A stretch of DNA of 64,000 nucleotides from positions 17,007,678 to 17,071,677 of the forward strand of contig NW_024737042.1 in the NCBI RefSeq assembly GCF_018991925.1, read 5' to 3'. Positions within the stretch are counted from its first letter, which is position 1, and each line of letters starts with the position of its first letter. The notes beneath the pieces are model-generated. The model was not told the origin of the DNA. It saw nothing but the letters and a program-made list of their open reading frames with translations, and made no database searches. Position numbers and translations under genes: made by a program. This DNA is from Homarus americanus (taxonomy: Eukaryota; Arthropoda; Malacostraca; Decapoda; Nephropidae). Positions 35,935 to 46,150 of this stretch are shown here, one piece after another.

Positions 35935-36594
35935 CTACAGTGTATGGTCCTTCCCATGGATTCTACAACTTGGATGACCGACCCTTTTTCCGCAGAGGGT
36001 TATACAGCCAGACCTTATCACCGTCCTTGTAAAAGACCTGGCTTGCTTTGACATCATGGTTGCTCCTCGAACTTGATGGTGGACATCAGTTAACCTTTCT
36101 TGGTGGCTTTTGACGTAATTGGTGGTTTCTTCAGGTAGTTCTTCATCAGGTGGTCTTCCTGTCAGCAAGTTCACTGGTAGCCGCAGTTCGTGAGCCAGCG
36201 TAGGTTTTACCGTTGTGTATCCAGTTGACTCGAGGGCAGCTAACAGATATGCCATCAGCAGAGCAGGAAGTTTCTGGTCCCATTCTGTCTGCCCCTCAGC
36301 ACAATATTTGGCGAGTTCTTGTGCCAAGGTCCAATCAAAAATTTCCACCATTCCGTCTGACTGTGGCCGAAGTGGAGTGGTCCTAGCCTTCCTTATGCCC
36401 AATAGTTTACAGCACTCGCTGAAAACAGCTGACTCAAAGTTTTTGCCCTGGTCCAAGTGCAACTTGTGTGGCACACCAAACCGGCAGAAGAACTGGTCCA
36501 TCGGGACCCTGGCAACAGTCGTGCCTTCCTGATTTGGGATGGTATAGGCTTCTGGCCACTTAGTGAAGTAATCTATGGCCACACAGATGTACAC
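35935..36594 (-). CDS. Gypsy integrase catalytic core (219 aa fragment)
   Basis: The DD(35)E triad is visible: D8 in AIDYFTKWPEAY, D48 in LHLDQGKNFES and E84 in DGMVEIFDW, with exactly 35 residues between D48 and E84. It inserts the cDNA copy into the genome. The frame opens abruptly at the junction with the TIR element at 36592. The C-terminal third (after about residue 165) drifts out of the original frame. In related proteins VERFNR is usual where IFDW is seen. Confidence 0.85.
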   Translation of the reverse strand: MYICVAIDYFTKWPEAYTIPNQEGTTVARVPMDQFFCRFGVPHKLHLDQGKNFESAVFSECCKLLGIRKARTTPLRPQSDGMVEIFDWTLAQELAKYCAEGQTEWDQKLPALLMAYLLAALESTGYTTVKPTLAHELRLPVNLLTGRPPDEELPEETTNYVKSHQERLTDVHHQVRGATMMSKQARSFTRTVIRSGCITLCGKRVGHPSCRIHGKDHTL

Positions 36595-36784
36595 TCAAGC
36601 GCCATATTTTCGATGCACACTCTACCCCTACTTCTGGCTCGAGGAAAGTCGTAGTCAGGGTTGCAAACCGAACGGTCCCTCCTGTATAGTGATGTTAAGT
36701 ATAGTGATGGTAAATAAAGAACATAAGAACATAAGAATCGAGGAAACTGCAGCGGGCCTATTGGCCCATACTGGGCAGTCCCGT

Positions 36785-37183
36785 TTACACCCAACCCCTA
36801 TTGCTCATATAAGCATCCAACCTATGTTTGAAGCTATTCAGCGTATTCGAGTTAATGATGATATTTGGTAACTTGTTCCATTCATCCACTGCTCTGTTTC
36901 CAAACCAGTGTTTACCTATTTCGCGCCTAAATCTAAATTTGTCTAATTTAAAACCATTGTTACGAGTTCGCTCCTGGTTGGATAGTTTGAGTACCTTTGT
37001 AATGTCCCCTTTGTTTCGCCCTGACTTCCATTTATACACCTCTATCAGGTCGCCCCTCGCTCTACGTCTCTCGAGGGAGTGCAAATTAAGATGCTTTAAC
37101 CTGTCTCTATACTCAAGGTTTCTAATGCCCGGGATTAGTCTTGTCATTCTCCTCTGAATTCTTTTCAAGGATTCTATATCCAT
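36785..37183 (-). CDS. CR1 copy 2 ORF2 C-terminal region (132 aa)
   Basis: Contains LKRIQRRMTRLIPGIRNLEY, LERRRARGDLIEVYKW and RFRREIGKHWFGNRAVDEWN, the conserved end of CR1 ORF2, with a proper stop. It is separated from the main ORF by a deletion of about 340 bp at 37220-37240 that removes the thumb region present in copy 4. Confidence 0.85.
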   Translation of the reverse strand: MDIESLKRIQRRMTRLIPGIRNLEYRDRLKHLNLHSLERRRARGDLIEVYKWKSGRNKGDITKVLKLSNQERTRNNGFKLDKFRFRREIGKHWFGNRAVDEWNKLPNIIINSNTLNSFKHRLDAYMSNRGWV

Positions 37184-37236
37184 TCTGTAATACGGTGACC
37201 AGAACTGAACTGCGTAATCCAGGTGTCCTCGTCAGA

Positions 37237-38886
37237 TTAAATAACACGTCCTATTTTAGTGTCATCAGCAAATTTACTTATGTTGCTGTCTATGCCGATA
37301 TCTATGTCGTTTATGTATATAATAAATAATAATGGTCCAAGTACTGAGCCCTGGGGAACTTCACTAGTGACGTTGCTCCAATGGGACTTAGTGCCGTTAA
37401 TGCTCACTCGCTGTTTCCTGTCCTGTAACCACGCCCTAATCCATTTAAGGATATTACCTTTGATGCAGTGTGCTTCTACCTTTCTAATTAGTCTTTCGTG
37501 GGGGACTCTGTCGAAGGCTTTGCTAAAGTCGAGATATACCACATCATAATTGTGCCCTTCGTCCACCGATTCGAAAACTGATGAAAAGAATGTTAATAGA
37601 TTAGTTAGACATGAACGCCCGCTTGTGAAGCCATGTTGGGAATCATTGATCAACTCGTGCTTCTCCAGGTGGTTTCGAATATAGCTTGAATTGATTGATT
37701 CAAGTAATTTGCCTACTATTGATGTTAGGCTGATTGGGCGGTAGTTAGAGGATAGTGATCTATCCCCCTTCTTGAAAATCGGTATTACATTCTCTATCCT
37801 CCAGGATTCTGGTACTACACCTGTATTTAAGGACATGTTAAACAACTTTGCTAAGGGCATACTAAGCTCTTCCTTACATTCCTTTAATACTCTGGCAAAT
37901 ATCGCATCGGGACCAGGTGACTTATTAGGCTTTAGTTTATCTATTTGCTTACTAACATCGCTACTAATCACTACTCTCTCGCTTAATTTGTTTTCTTCAC
38001 TATCTCTGAAAAGAGTCGGTGCCTCGGGTATCATGTTTACATTTTCGGTGGTGAAAACTGTTGAAAAATATTTATTCAAATTATTGCTCATTTCTCCGTC
38101 GTTGTCAGTGAGCTCACCGGTATCTGACCGTATTGGTCCAATCTTTTCTCGTGTTTTAGTTTGATACATTTGGTAGAATCCTTTGGGGTTTGTCTTCGCC
38201 TCCCTTGCTATCCTTACCTCATTATTCCTCTTGGCTTTCCTTATCTCGGTTTTAACCCTACTCGCCAATACCTTATTATAATCCTGGAGGTAAATTTCGC
38301 CATGATTTATCCTTCTACCTATAGCCTTCCTTTGGCCAATGATGTTCTTAAAATAATTATTTATCCATTTAGGGTCATTGTTGTCTGATCTGAGTTTTTT
38401 GCATGGTATGTTCTGCCTTTGTGCATTAAGTAACTCATTATTTAAATTGTCGTGGAACTCGGCTATCTCAGATCTCGTTACCAGGTCGGTGTCATCTGTC
38501 AGGTTCACGCCCACGCGCGACACCCCTTCTCCTAGCTGCCTCTTTAAACTGTCAAAGTTTGCCCTTCTGAAATCTGGTACTTTAGTGGAATTTTCCTTAC
38601 GTCTGCCCTGAAAGTCTAACTGGAATCTAATTTCTTTGTGATCGCTGTTTGCAAGTTCGTTCCCTACCTCGACATTGCTAATGAGGTTTTCTCTGTTCGA
38701 CAGAACTAAATCGAGTATATTACTACCCCGGGTGTGTTTGGTTATATGTTGCCTTAGGAAACAGTCCTGGATCGTTTCGAGAAAATCTTCTGATTCTGAG
38801 TTACCCGTAAGGTCAGTCCAATCTATTTGGCCAAGGTTAAAGTCGCCTACTATACAGACTTTGTTGTGTATGGAAGCCCTGCGCAT
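37237..38886 (-). CDS. CR1 copy 2 ORF2: endonuclease C-term plus RT (549 aa)
   Basis: The longest meaningful ORF in the window. Endonuclease: GDFN at residues 14-17 and the catalytic SDH at 81-83. After a linker come RT blocks: [60 protein letters not shown] (motif A), [14 protein letters not shown] (motif B, E where G is usual) and FADD at 539-542. It stops a few codons later because of the deletion. The frame is open upstream to the 5' truncation near 39010, so the listed methionine is internal. Target-primed reverse transcription would be its role; this copy lacks part of the endonuclease and the thumb. Confidence 0.9.
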   Translation of the reverse strand: MRRASIHNKVCIVGDFNLGQIDWTDLTGNSESEDFLETIQDCFLRQHITKHTRGSNILDLVLSNRENLISNVEVGNELANSDHKEIRFQLDFQGRRKENSTKVPDFRRANFDSLKRQLGEGVSRVGVNLTDDTDLVTRSEIAEFHDNLNNELLNAQRQNIPCKKLRSDNNDPKWINNYFKNIIGQRKAIGRRINHGEIYLQDYNKVLASRVKTEIRKAKRNNEVRIAREAKTNPKGFYQMYQTKTREKIGPIRSDTGELTDNDGEMSNNLNKYFSTVFTTENVNMIPEAPTLFRDSEENKLSERVVISSDVSKQIDKLKPNKSPGPDAIFARVLKECKEELSMPLAKLFNMSLNTGVVPESWRIENVIPIFKKGDRSLSSNYRPISLTSIVGKLLESINSSYIRNHLEKHELINDSQHGFTSGRSCLTNLLTFFSSVFESVDEGHNYDVVYLDFSKAFDRVPHERLIRKVEAHCIKGNILKWIRAWLQDRKQRVSINGTKSHWSNVTSEVPQGSVLGPLLFIIYINDIDIGIDSNISKFADDTKIGRVI

Positions 38887-39367
38887 TTCATCCCAGATAA
38901 GTCTCTCATTGACTCTATCAAGATTGGGAGGTCTATATATTACTCCTGTGATTAATTTTTCCCTACCGTCGATTAATTCTATCCAAATTGTTTCTGTATT
39001 CCGCTCAGTGTTGTGAAGTCACTAAAAAAAATGTATCGTGCATATATTCTCTCAAATATTACATCATGAACTGCTATTCGTACAATCTAGCGAAGCTTCG
39101 AGCTACCACATTGCACCACTAAGCGATGGGTCGGAGGGGGGGGGGGACGTTCGGTATGAAGCCAAGGCTACGACTTCCATAGAGTCAGGAGTAGGGGTAG
39201 AGGGTGCATCGAAACTATGGCGCGTAAGGGTACCTATTCCTATCTGCAGTGAGTGGCAAAGGTCCCTCAATATCCACTGCGACCCACTCCATTGGTGCGC
39301 CTGCATGGTACAACTGCAGTGGGGCATGCGTGTGTAGGTTTGGTCCCTTCTTGGCGTAGCAGACATC

Positions 39368-39577
39368 TCATGAATGGCACCATTCTTCCACATCCCTATG
39401 CATGCCAACCCAGTAAAATCTTTGCCGCAAGCGACTCAGGGTCTTCTTCACTCCCAGATGTCCACTGGCCGGATTGTTGTGCATCTCTCCCAGGATCTCT
39501 GACCTCATCTTCCGGAGAAGTACTGTCTGCCAGTACCTGTTGAGGCCATCGGTAGTAACCCACTGCCGCTGCAGCAT
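39368..39577 (-). pseudogene. Gypsy integrase zinc-binding (H2C2) domain
   Basis: Read on the minus strand: ILGEMHNNPASGHLGVKKTL and RLRQRFYWVGMHRDVEEWC, the HHCC domain before the integrase core, followed in another frame by CDVCYAKKGP. The same domain is present on the plus strand at about 42200-42360. Confidence 0.8.
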
Positions 39578-39783
39578 CCCATCCTTCAGCTGAAGAACAT
39601 CCCAATGAGCCCAGTAGATTTATATCGTGAGCTTGCTCCAGAGATCGTCCCCCATGCTGGCCGCACTCAGCTCTGGCTCATCCACTCGACCACTGGCCTT
39701 TCCCAGCAACGGCTGCATTATCCTCCACTGTAGTGCGACTACATTTCCTGGGAAGTGCCTCTGTCCAGCAACAATGCTGAAAA

Positions 39784-40414
39784 TCAGGCTCCACCACTCC
39801 CAAATGGGTATTCGAGGTACCGTTCACCTTTCACGGTACCCACTTTCCTTTGATTTTCAACTGCAGCGAGCCAAGGTCCGGTTGACATTTTCGAGGTAGG
39901 AGGTATACCAGTCCCAGGATGCAAGGGTCTGCTATATCTTCTACACAAACCTGTAGGGTCTAGATGCTGATATCCACTGGTCCCCTTAGTACTGCGCATT
40001 GCCCAGTTATCCCACATAGCTGCTGCGACGTCTCAGGTAGTTGTGGCTGAGTAACCACGACCGGCCTCACAAAAGTATGCTCCGAGGCTGTGTCGATCAC
40101 CAACGGACACCTTATGCCATCCATCTCACCTTCAACCTGGACACTGCTTACAGTGGCTCTTACACATTTTGCCAATAGTGGGGCTCTGGTGAGACAGTCT
40201 GGTCGTTGCCCCTCAGCACCAGCCATCTCTAGTTCCCCCGTCTTAGTGGGCAGCTCGTATTTCCCTCTTTTGGAATTCCGTGGGCAAGTAGTCCGGAAAT
40301 GTCCATCTTCCCCACACGCCCAAAATTCTCTCTTCTCCATGTTCTCTGTATTGTGCATCTCTCGCTTTCGTTTCCACTTGTAACAGTCCTCCTTTTTGTG
40401 CCAAATCTACTCAT
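39784..40414 (-). pseudogene. Gypsy gag zinc knuckle and protease
   Basis: The ORF at 40358-39960 has CGEDGHFRTTC, a CCHC-type nucleic-acid-binding knuckle, then about 65 residues later the protease region with PLVIDTASEHTFV. DTGS is usual; here Gly is Ala, so the active site is altered. A neighbouring frame continues with DPCILG (protease flap side) before joining the RNase H/integrase linker. The Gln/Glu-rich stretch upstream (40400-40480) is probably the end of gag. Confidence 0.75.
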
Positions 40415-40633
40415 TGTTCCTGCCGTATTTGTTTCTGTTCTTCTCGTTGTTCTTGCAGTAGTTGTTCAAGCATTGTGGAATTGTTGTTTATGTTCTTCCC
40501 ATTGTACATGCAATAATTGCATCAGATCAACCATGAAAATTTCCCCTTGCCTGCCTTGGCTTCTGGTCTGTACACCGTCACCTTCCATCTTGACTAATAT
40601 CTCACTGCTAGGCTATCCCACTCCTGACACCAG

Positions 40634-40853
40634 TGTTACGACCCTCCTTTCCCCGCTTACCAGCTTCCACTGTTGGTGTCGTCGAATTACTACTGGCTGT
40701 CCCGCCAGTCTCTGGAAATTTCCAGACGATCGGTATCAGTGTACAGACAAAGCAACAGGCAGGTAGATTGCCACCAGGTCACAGAAATACACTTGTGAAC
40801 TGTAGTCTACTTTAATAATCACCGAATCTTCATAAAACTGTTCACAGGGTGTA
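40634..40853 (-). repeat. Gypsy 5' LTR (partial)
   Basis: Matches 34760 to about 35040 of the 3' LTR, with a roughly 30-bp internal gap and scattered differences, and diverges after TGTTCACAGGG. Confidence 0.78.
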
Positions 40854-41016
40854 ACAGCACCTTCGCTTCATATAAATATGTACCCAAATAAATAACATCA
40901 AGTTATTCACCAAGTGATTCGCCATGTTATTCACGACTCTAGAGTCTAGATCACTTGGCTTTCATCTCTCTCAAGGGTCGAGCCAGGGCCAGCTGATTTA
41001 GCAAACAACCCAGGGA

Positions 41017-41403
41017 GTGACAGTTGACTCATTACCACTGGACAGGGAAGCTGAGCACTTATCTCAAAGTGTTATTCACAACACTTCCTTGGAGAGAATG
41101 CACAATATACTCTCTCAGATTGTACCTGCCTACAATCTGAAAGGCTTGCACTTGAAGACTGCCTTCATATATCTGGACGACATGATTGTCTTTGGCAGAA
41201 TTTTTGAGCAGGAACTGGGGAGGCTATCGGAAGTGTTTGACCGGTTCCGGACTGGACACCTTAAACTGAGCCCAAAGAAATGCAACTTGTTCCAGAAGGA
41301 AGTTCAATATCTGGGACACACAGCAAGTGAAGACGGAGTATGCACAGACCCAGACCATGGCGTAGTTTCCTTGGCCTTTGTACCTACTACCGTCGATTTG
41401 TGA
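41017..41403 (+). CDS. Gypsy RT C-terminal part (plus-strand copy)
   Basis: From about residue 45 the frame is Gypsy RT: LKTAFIYLDDMIVFG (YLDD at 52-55), GHLKLSPKKCNLF and VQYLGHTASEDGVC. The first 40 residues are not RT, so the junction lies near 41140. After 41340 the RT connection continues in another frame (TYYRRFVKNLAMVAASLHKL). This is the RT lacking from the minus-strand copy. Confidence 0.82.
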   Translation: MTVDSLPLDREAEHLSQSVIHNTSLERMHNILSQIVPAYNLKGLHLKTAFIYLDDMIVFGRIFEQELGRLSEVFDRFRTGHLKLSPKKCNLFQKEVQYLGHTASEDGVCTDPDHGVVSLAFVPTTVDL

Positions 41404-41510
41404 AGAACCTTGCCATGGTTGCCGCATCGTTGCACAAGTTGACTAAGAAGGGGCAGAAATTTGTGTGCACTACTGAGAGTTAAGGCTCCTTCGACCAGTT
41501 AAAGGATGCC

Positions 41511-41867
41511 TTGGCCATCTTCCCGGTGCTCCCATATCCGGACCCAACTCAACCATTCATCTTGGACTGTGGTGCTAGTGATGATGGCATCGATGGAGTG
41601 CTGTCCCAGAAGAAGGAGGACATCGAGTACGTAGTGGCATACTACAGCAAGAAGTTCAGCCATCCAGAAAGAAAGTATTGTGTAACCAGGAATGAACTCT
41701 TGGCTGTGGTAAAGAGTTTAGACTTTTTCCACCCATACCTGTATGGATCTAGTTTCCCCATCTGGACTGACCACGTAGCATTAAGGTGGCTTAAGACCCT
41801 GAAGAATCCAGAAGGACAACTGGCACGGTGGATTGGGAAGCTGAATCAGCACAATTATTCCATCTAG
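41511..41867 (+). CDS. Gypsy RNase H domain (plus-strand copy)
   Basis: A 118-codon frame: ILDCGASDDGIDGVLSQ (first acidic site, D19), VVAYYSKKFSHPERKY, CVTRNELLAVVKSL (Glu site) and IWTDHVALRWL. This is the RNase H typical of Gypsy pol, which removes the RNA template. A stop at 41865 replaces the usual R in IxxRRG; homology carries on (GNADSLSRR) into the linker and H2C2 domain. Confidence 0.85.
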   Translation: MAIFPVLPYPDPTQPFILDCGASDDGIDGVLSQKKEDIEYVVAYYSKKFSHPERKYCVTRNELLAVVKSLDFFHPYLYGSSFPIWTDHVALRWLKTLKNPEGQLARWIGKLNQHNYSI

Positions 41868-42381
41868 AAGAGGCGTGGGCAGATACATGGGAATGCTGAC
41901 AGTCTGAGCCGACGATCATGTGATTTTGATTGTGAGCGGTGTTGCCGGAGAGAGGCAGTTCCCAAGAAGTGTAGTCGCACTACAGTGAAGGAGGATCCAG
42001 CCGTTGTTGGAGAAGCTGCAGCTGGAAGACCAAGACTTGCGACCAGTGGTCGAGTGGGAGACGATCGCTGAGTAAGTCCGACGACTAAAAACTACTGGGC
42101 TCAGTGGGATGCTCTTCGGATGAAGAATGGTCTGCTGCAGCGCCAATGGGTGGCTACCGATGGCTTCAACAAGTAGTGGTAGACACTTCTTCCCCGGAAG
42201 ATGAGGTCAGAGAGCCTGAGAGAGATGCACAGCAATCCAGTCAGAGGAAATCTGGAGGTGAAGAAGACCCAAAATCGCCTGCGGCAAAGGTTTTTCTGTG
42301 TTGGTATGCGTAAGGATGTGGAAGAATGGTGCCGTTCATGCGATGGCTGCTGCGCCAAGAAGGGACCAAAGCTACACAGAC
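41868..42381 (+). pseudogene. Gypsy RNase H-integrase linker and H2C2 (plus-strand copy)
   Basis: Reads GNADSLSRR, then CCRREAVPKKCSRTTVKED, then in other frames LREMHSNPVRGNLEVKKTQN, LRQRFFCVGMRKDVEEWC and CDGCCAKKGPKLH. It stops being Gypsy at about 42375-42381, where LINE RNase H sequence begins. Confidence 0.78.
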
Positions 42382-43240
42382 GGGTCCAAGACTGACGACA
42401 GTGTTGGGGCCGGTATCGGGAGCTGAAACGGGGCGTGGAATTTCCGCTTGCCGCGGAATACAACCATATTCACTGCATAGTTGTTTGCAATAAATAGAGC
42501 CATTGACGTTGCAATAACAACCGATGTCAATGATACTGCTATCATTTCAGACTCTATGTCAGCTCTTAAAGCAATTCAAAGTTGTAATACTACCAGCAAT
42601 GAGGTAGAGGGAAGCATTATAATAAACTACATGCGTGTGCCAAGAAAGTTGTGTTAATATGGGTGCCTGGGCACTGCAACATTCGGGGCAATGAACAGGC
42701 AATCGAACTAGCAAAAGCGACGGTGGGTCTTGGGGAGACAACCAATGTGTCCTGGGAAAGGCAGTCGTGTCTCTCCTTGGGGAAGACATGCAACAAGCAA
42801 GTGGCAGCTGGAATGGACCAGGTTAAATCTTCGCAACTACTGCAAAATTGACATCGGAAACTGGCCCTCAGCATACAGAAAGAACAGGAAGGAAGAGGTG
42901 GTTCTCGCCAGATTAAGGTTAAATTTGACCCACCTATAACCTCACACAGATAACTCCTTTCCCCCCATCTGTGCCACCTGCACCAAAATTATGTCCATTA
43001 AACACATTCTGACAGAGTGCAGCCAGTACGAACTAGAACGCCGGCGGCCGGCGATGCTAACGACCAAGCGAGGCTTCGTGCTGGCTGTACCCAACCTATT
43101 GCAAGATGATGTTACCATTAGTGACGCTGTAATACTCTTCCTCAAGGAGACCTGTCTTCTCGACATGATGTAAATGGTACACGCAACATGTGCTTTTCAT
43201 AATATGTATGTAAACATGCCCTAAATAAATGAAAAATAAA
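42371..43240 (+). pseudogene. LINE-D RNase H and C-terminal region
   Basis: Begins with YTDGSKTDDSVGAG (RNase H first Asp), then IFTA, AINRAIDVA, IISDSMSALKAIQS, WVPGHCNIRGNEQA and SAYRKNRKEEVVLARLRL. At 42991-43173 the zinc-like SIKHILTECSQYE end follows. This is the RNase H plus C-terminal tail of a jockey/I-type LINE, on broken frames. A short 3' UTR ends in an A-rich tail (TAAATAAATGAAAAATAAAT). The RT part that should precede it is replaced by Gypsy sequence. Confidence 0.8.
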
Positions 43241-43724
43241 TAAAAGTAAATACAGAAATGGAACACATACAACACGAGACACATATCACAGAAATTTCCA
43301 TTACATACAACACGCACATATGCAAAGTAAAACTGACAGCTAGCAACACCATACAAACCAAAAGACTCAGGCTACAACGCCACAAAAAAAAAAAAAAAAG
43401 TCACCTGACTGGCCATTCTATCTGGACTGTCATTGATTCATCACCATATCACCCATTCATATCATAATTCACCCAAAAACTAAAACAAAAACATCAAGAA
43501 AAAGAAGAAATAAGACTATCAGGGTTGTTAGACCATTAGAGTAATATAGTGCAAGAATAAATACAAAGAATTAAAAAAATCCTCAAGAATGACCCAGGAG
43601 GAAGAAGAAGGAAGACAACAGCTCCCGCCGAAATAGCCGTAAGGCCAAGTGGCCAGTAGTCCCCAAACAAGCCAGACTAGGAGTTTGTCGACCGGTTTTG
43701 CTCAGTGCAAGTACAAGCCTAGTA

Positions 43725-44121
43725 GGACAATTGAAGATAATTGCTAAGCAAGTATTGTGGAATTGTTGTGAGCAATATAAAGTGCAAAGACTAAGGAATT
43801 GTTCATTGGTAGTGTGCTGTGCTGACTATAGATTCGAAGTGAGAAGTCCAGCTGTGAAGCTGTGAACAGTGTTGTGATAATTTTTGCTATTATCAAAGAG
43901 GCTACAGTGCACAAGTGTGCTTCTGTGACCTGGTGGAAATCTACCTGCCTGTTGTTTGTCTGTACACTGATACCGATCGTTGTAAAATTAGCTGAGACTG
44001 CCGGGACAGCCAGTGGTAATTCGACGACATTGTGAGATATCTACTGCTTCTGTACATACGAAACGGGTCGCTGGTAACCAGTGGCGGAAGCTGGGTAAGC
44101 AGTGCAAGGAGGGACGTAACA
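43725..44121 (+). repeat. Gypsy LTR, plus orientation (partial)
   Basis: Matches the 3' half of the 747-bp LTR, including CTGATACCGATCG, GACCTGGTGGAAAT and the terminal GGGACGTAACA, with 44121 the final base. It is probably the 3' LTR of the plus-strand copy whose RT/RNase H lies at 41140-42381. Confidence 0.8.
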
Positions 44122-44129
44122 ATTATAAC

Positions 44130-45000
44130 AACAACAATTGTATTTCTTACAGAATCCTCATCACTTTTAAATAACTATCATCCTAAATGTCAAAACCTGA
44201 GATAAATTAGTAGTGAAACAATGTGATGTATGATCAGAAAAGTTTGTTTTATTATTGTTTTGTAATGTCTCCGGTAGCTGTAGTCTTTCAAGGGTGCGGC
44301 AGGTGTTGCCATATGAGGGTTAGGTAATTATGAAGGGGATTTTCAACATTGGCAGTCTTATGCATTCAGTCTTCTTTCTTACTGTTTTCTTCATTCATCC
44401 TTCAATCTCAGTTTTTTTACGTTTGTATACTCATCTGGTATTTTTCCTCATTCAAACTTATATCAGTTATTTTCCTTCATTCATCCTTCTATCTCGTTTT
44501 TCCCATTCAAAATTTATCTCGTATTTTTCTTCACTTATCCATCTACTGTATACTGCTATTTCATTCAGCCATTCAACTCATTTGTTGTATTGATTCTTCT
44601 ATTTCGACTTTTTCTTAAAAAAAAAATCAAATTTTTGTTATATAATCCTCCTATTTCATATTTTGTTTATTCATTTATTTATCCATCTCGTTATATTTTC
44701 TCATTTATTCACTCATCTCATTTATTCCTTCATTCATCCTTCCATCGCATTTTCCCCTTATTCAAAAGACCATCTGGTATTCAGTAACAGAAACAACCAT
44801 CTCTATTTCCACGACAGCGTGTCCTCGCCGTCGTTTTCTGTTACCACATCCATTATTTTCTCAGTATTCAAAAATCTTTAACCCATCCTCACATTCTCTC
44901 TCTCTCTCCGCCGGGTTTATTGGTGAAGCCAGCCAGCCTGGGAATATTGTTTCCTAAACCAGAAATTTTATAGAGGATAAAACAAACTGAAGAATGGTAG
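44130..45000. other. T-rich non-coding stretch with imperfect repeats
   Basis: At 44385-44770 an imperfect unit of about 40-60 bp recurs, built on TTCATTCATCCTTC-, ATCTCG- and TTTTTC-like pieces. No coding motif. Remaining sequence is unremarkable. Confidence 0.55.
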
Positions 45001-45024
45001 TATAATTTAACGTACCCTAGCCTG

Positions 45025-45165
45025 AAGTAACATAGCCCAGCATAATGTAACCTAAACTAATAATTATTATCAAGCTTAACCTAACCTATCTAAGTTAACC
45101 TAACCTAACCTAATCTAAACTAGCATTACATAACATAAACATAACCAACCTAAGGTAGCCTAGTC
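45025..45165. repeat. CCTAA-rich interstitial repeat
   Basis: Includes TTAACCTAACCTAACC (about 45093-45108) and many single AACCTA units. It faces the TTAGG-strand block 300 bp downstream. Confidence 0.7.
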
Positions 45166-45469
45166 TTATCTGGATGATAATAGATTAAGGTTGGACTAGG
45201 CTTTCAAAACTGCAAATATTTTCCACTGCAGAATTTTTAGTTTAACAAAAAAGTTAGAAAAAAAAAACGCCTGGTCTCCCTCTAGTACCATCCCTTCTCC
45301 CTTCCTCTCCATTACGGCCGCCGCGTCTTTTGAGGTGTATTATGCGACACTAAGAGGCGAATACGTCCATCATATTGCCCGAGGCACGTATTGAATTGTG
45401 ACGTAATATTAGGCTATGGCTGTTACTGTATCCTCGACCTGAACCTAACTTAACATGTGAGTTTGGACA

Positions 45470-45760
45470 CAATGGTTTAGGTTAGGTTGAGGTAGGCTAG
45501 ATTAGGTCAAGTAAGGTTAGGTTGAGGGAGGCTTGGTTAGTTTAGATAAGGTTAACTTGTGGGTAGGTTAGCTATAGGAAGGTAAGGATAGGTTAGAGTA
45601 ACTAAGCCCTCGGTTAGGTTACGATTAGGCAGGTTAGGTTAGATTAAATTAACTTAGGATTAGATTTGATTAAGTTAGGGTTAGCTTGTATATATGGTTG
45701 GGTTAAGTTGGGATACGTCAGGATAGGTCAGGTTAGGTCCAAGATAGGGTAGTCGTCTCA
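45470..45760. repeat. TTAGG-rich interstitial repeat (opposite strand sense)
   Basis: Many GGTTAGGTT, TTAGGTTGAGG and GGTTAGG units, the reverse complement style of 45025-45165. Perfect arrays are only one or two units long. Confidence 0.7.
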
Positions 45761-46110
45761 CGCTCACCCCACCAGACATACTTTCTTTAAAAGATATGTC
45801 GTGATAAAAACAAACACTGGAGGGCGAGGGTTAAAACTTGAGAAGGGTCAGACTGCTTTAGGGAGGATCACACTACTACAGTAACTTAAACTGACTCAGT
45901 ACACAAATATTTTTTTTTTGGCAAAGTAAACACGATGGGGTATCCAAGATGGTGTTTAGGTATCTTCAGTGTGTGTGTGTGTGTGTGTGTGCACATGAAA
46001 AATTACGATGATTATGTTGGGAAGAAATTATTCCTTAAGTGTAACCAATTCTGTTAAAGAAAACATAATAATATAATATAATATAATATAATATAATATA
46101 ATATAATATA

Positions 46111-46150
<40 letters not shown>

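Larger units (their letters stand above)
36716..39013 (-). mobile_element. CR1-type LINE, copy 2 (5'-truncated, internally deleted)
   Basis: Read on the minus strand from about 39013, inside the endonuclease domain, to an octamer tail at 36716-36735 (TTCTTATGTTCTTATGTT). It belongs to the same subfamily as copy 4 (59987-60990), a different one from copies 1 and 3. It lies inside the TIR element and is therefore the youngest layer here. Confidence 0.9.
36593..39229. mobile_element. TIR DNA element inserted in Gypsy integrase, carrying a CR1 LINE
   Basis: Inverted ends of about 85 bp: plus strand from 36593 (ACTCAAGCGCCATATTTTCG) and minus strand from 39229 (CCTTACGCGCCATAGTTTCG). Both continue with GATGCAC, CTCTACCCCTACT and CCGAACG. 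Direct GTAC at 36589-36592 and 39230-39233 forms a 4-bp target duplication. Removing the element and one GTAC rejoins the integrase in frame, which confirms the boundaries. Without the CR1 it would be only about 340 bp and non-coding. I cannot place the superfamily. Confidence 0.82.
34760..40865 (-). mobile_element. Gypsy LTR retrotransposon, minus strand, broken and nested
   Basis: The 3' LTR is at 34760-35506. A purine-rich tract precedes it on the minus strand (35507-35523, GGGGCAGTGGGGTAG). Then come integrase core (36594-35935), the inserted TIR element with CR1 (36593-39229), the integrase zinc domain (about 39577-39368), a short linker, protease and zinc knuckle (about 40360-39900), a 5' leader, and the 5' LTR (40634 to about 40853). 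The whole RT and RNase H region is missing: homology passes from protease straight to the RNase H/integrase linker near 39800. A primer-site-like TGGTGTCAGGAGTGGG follows the 5' LTR. Confidence 0.88.
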
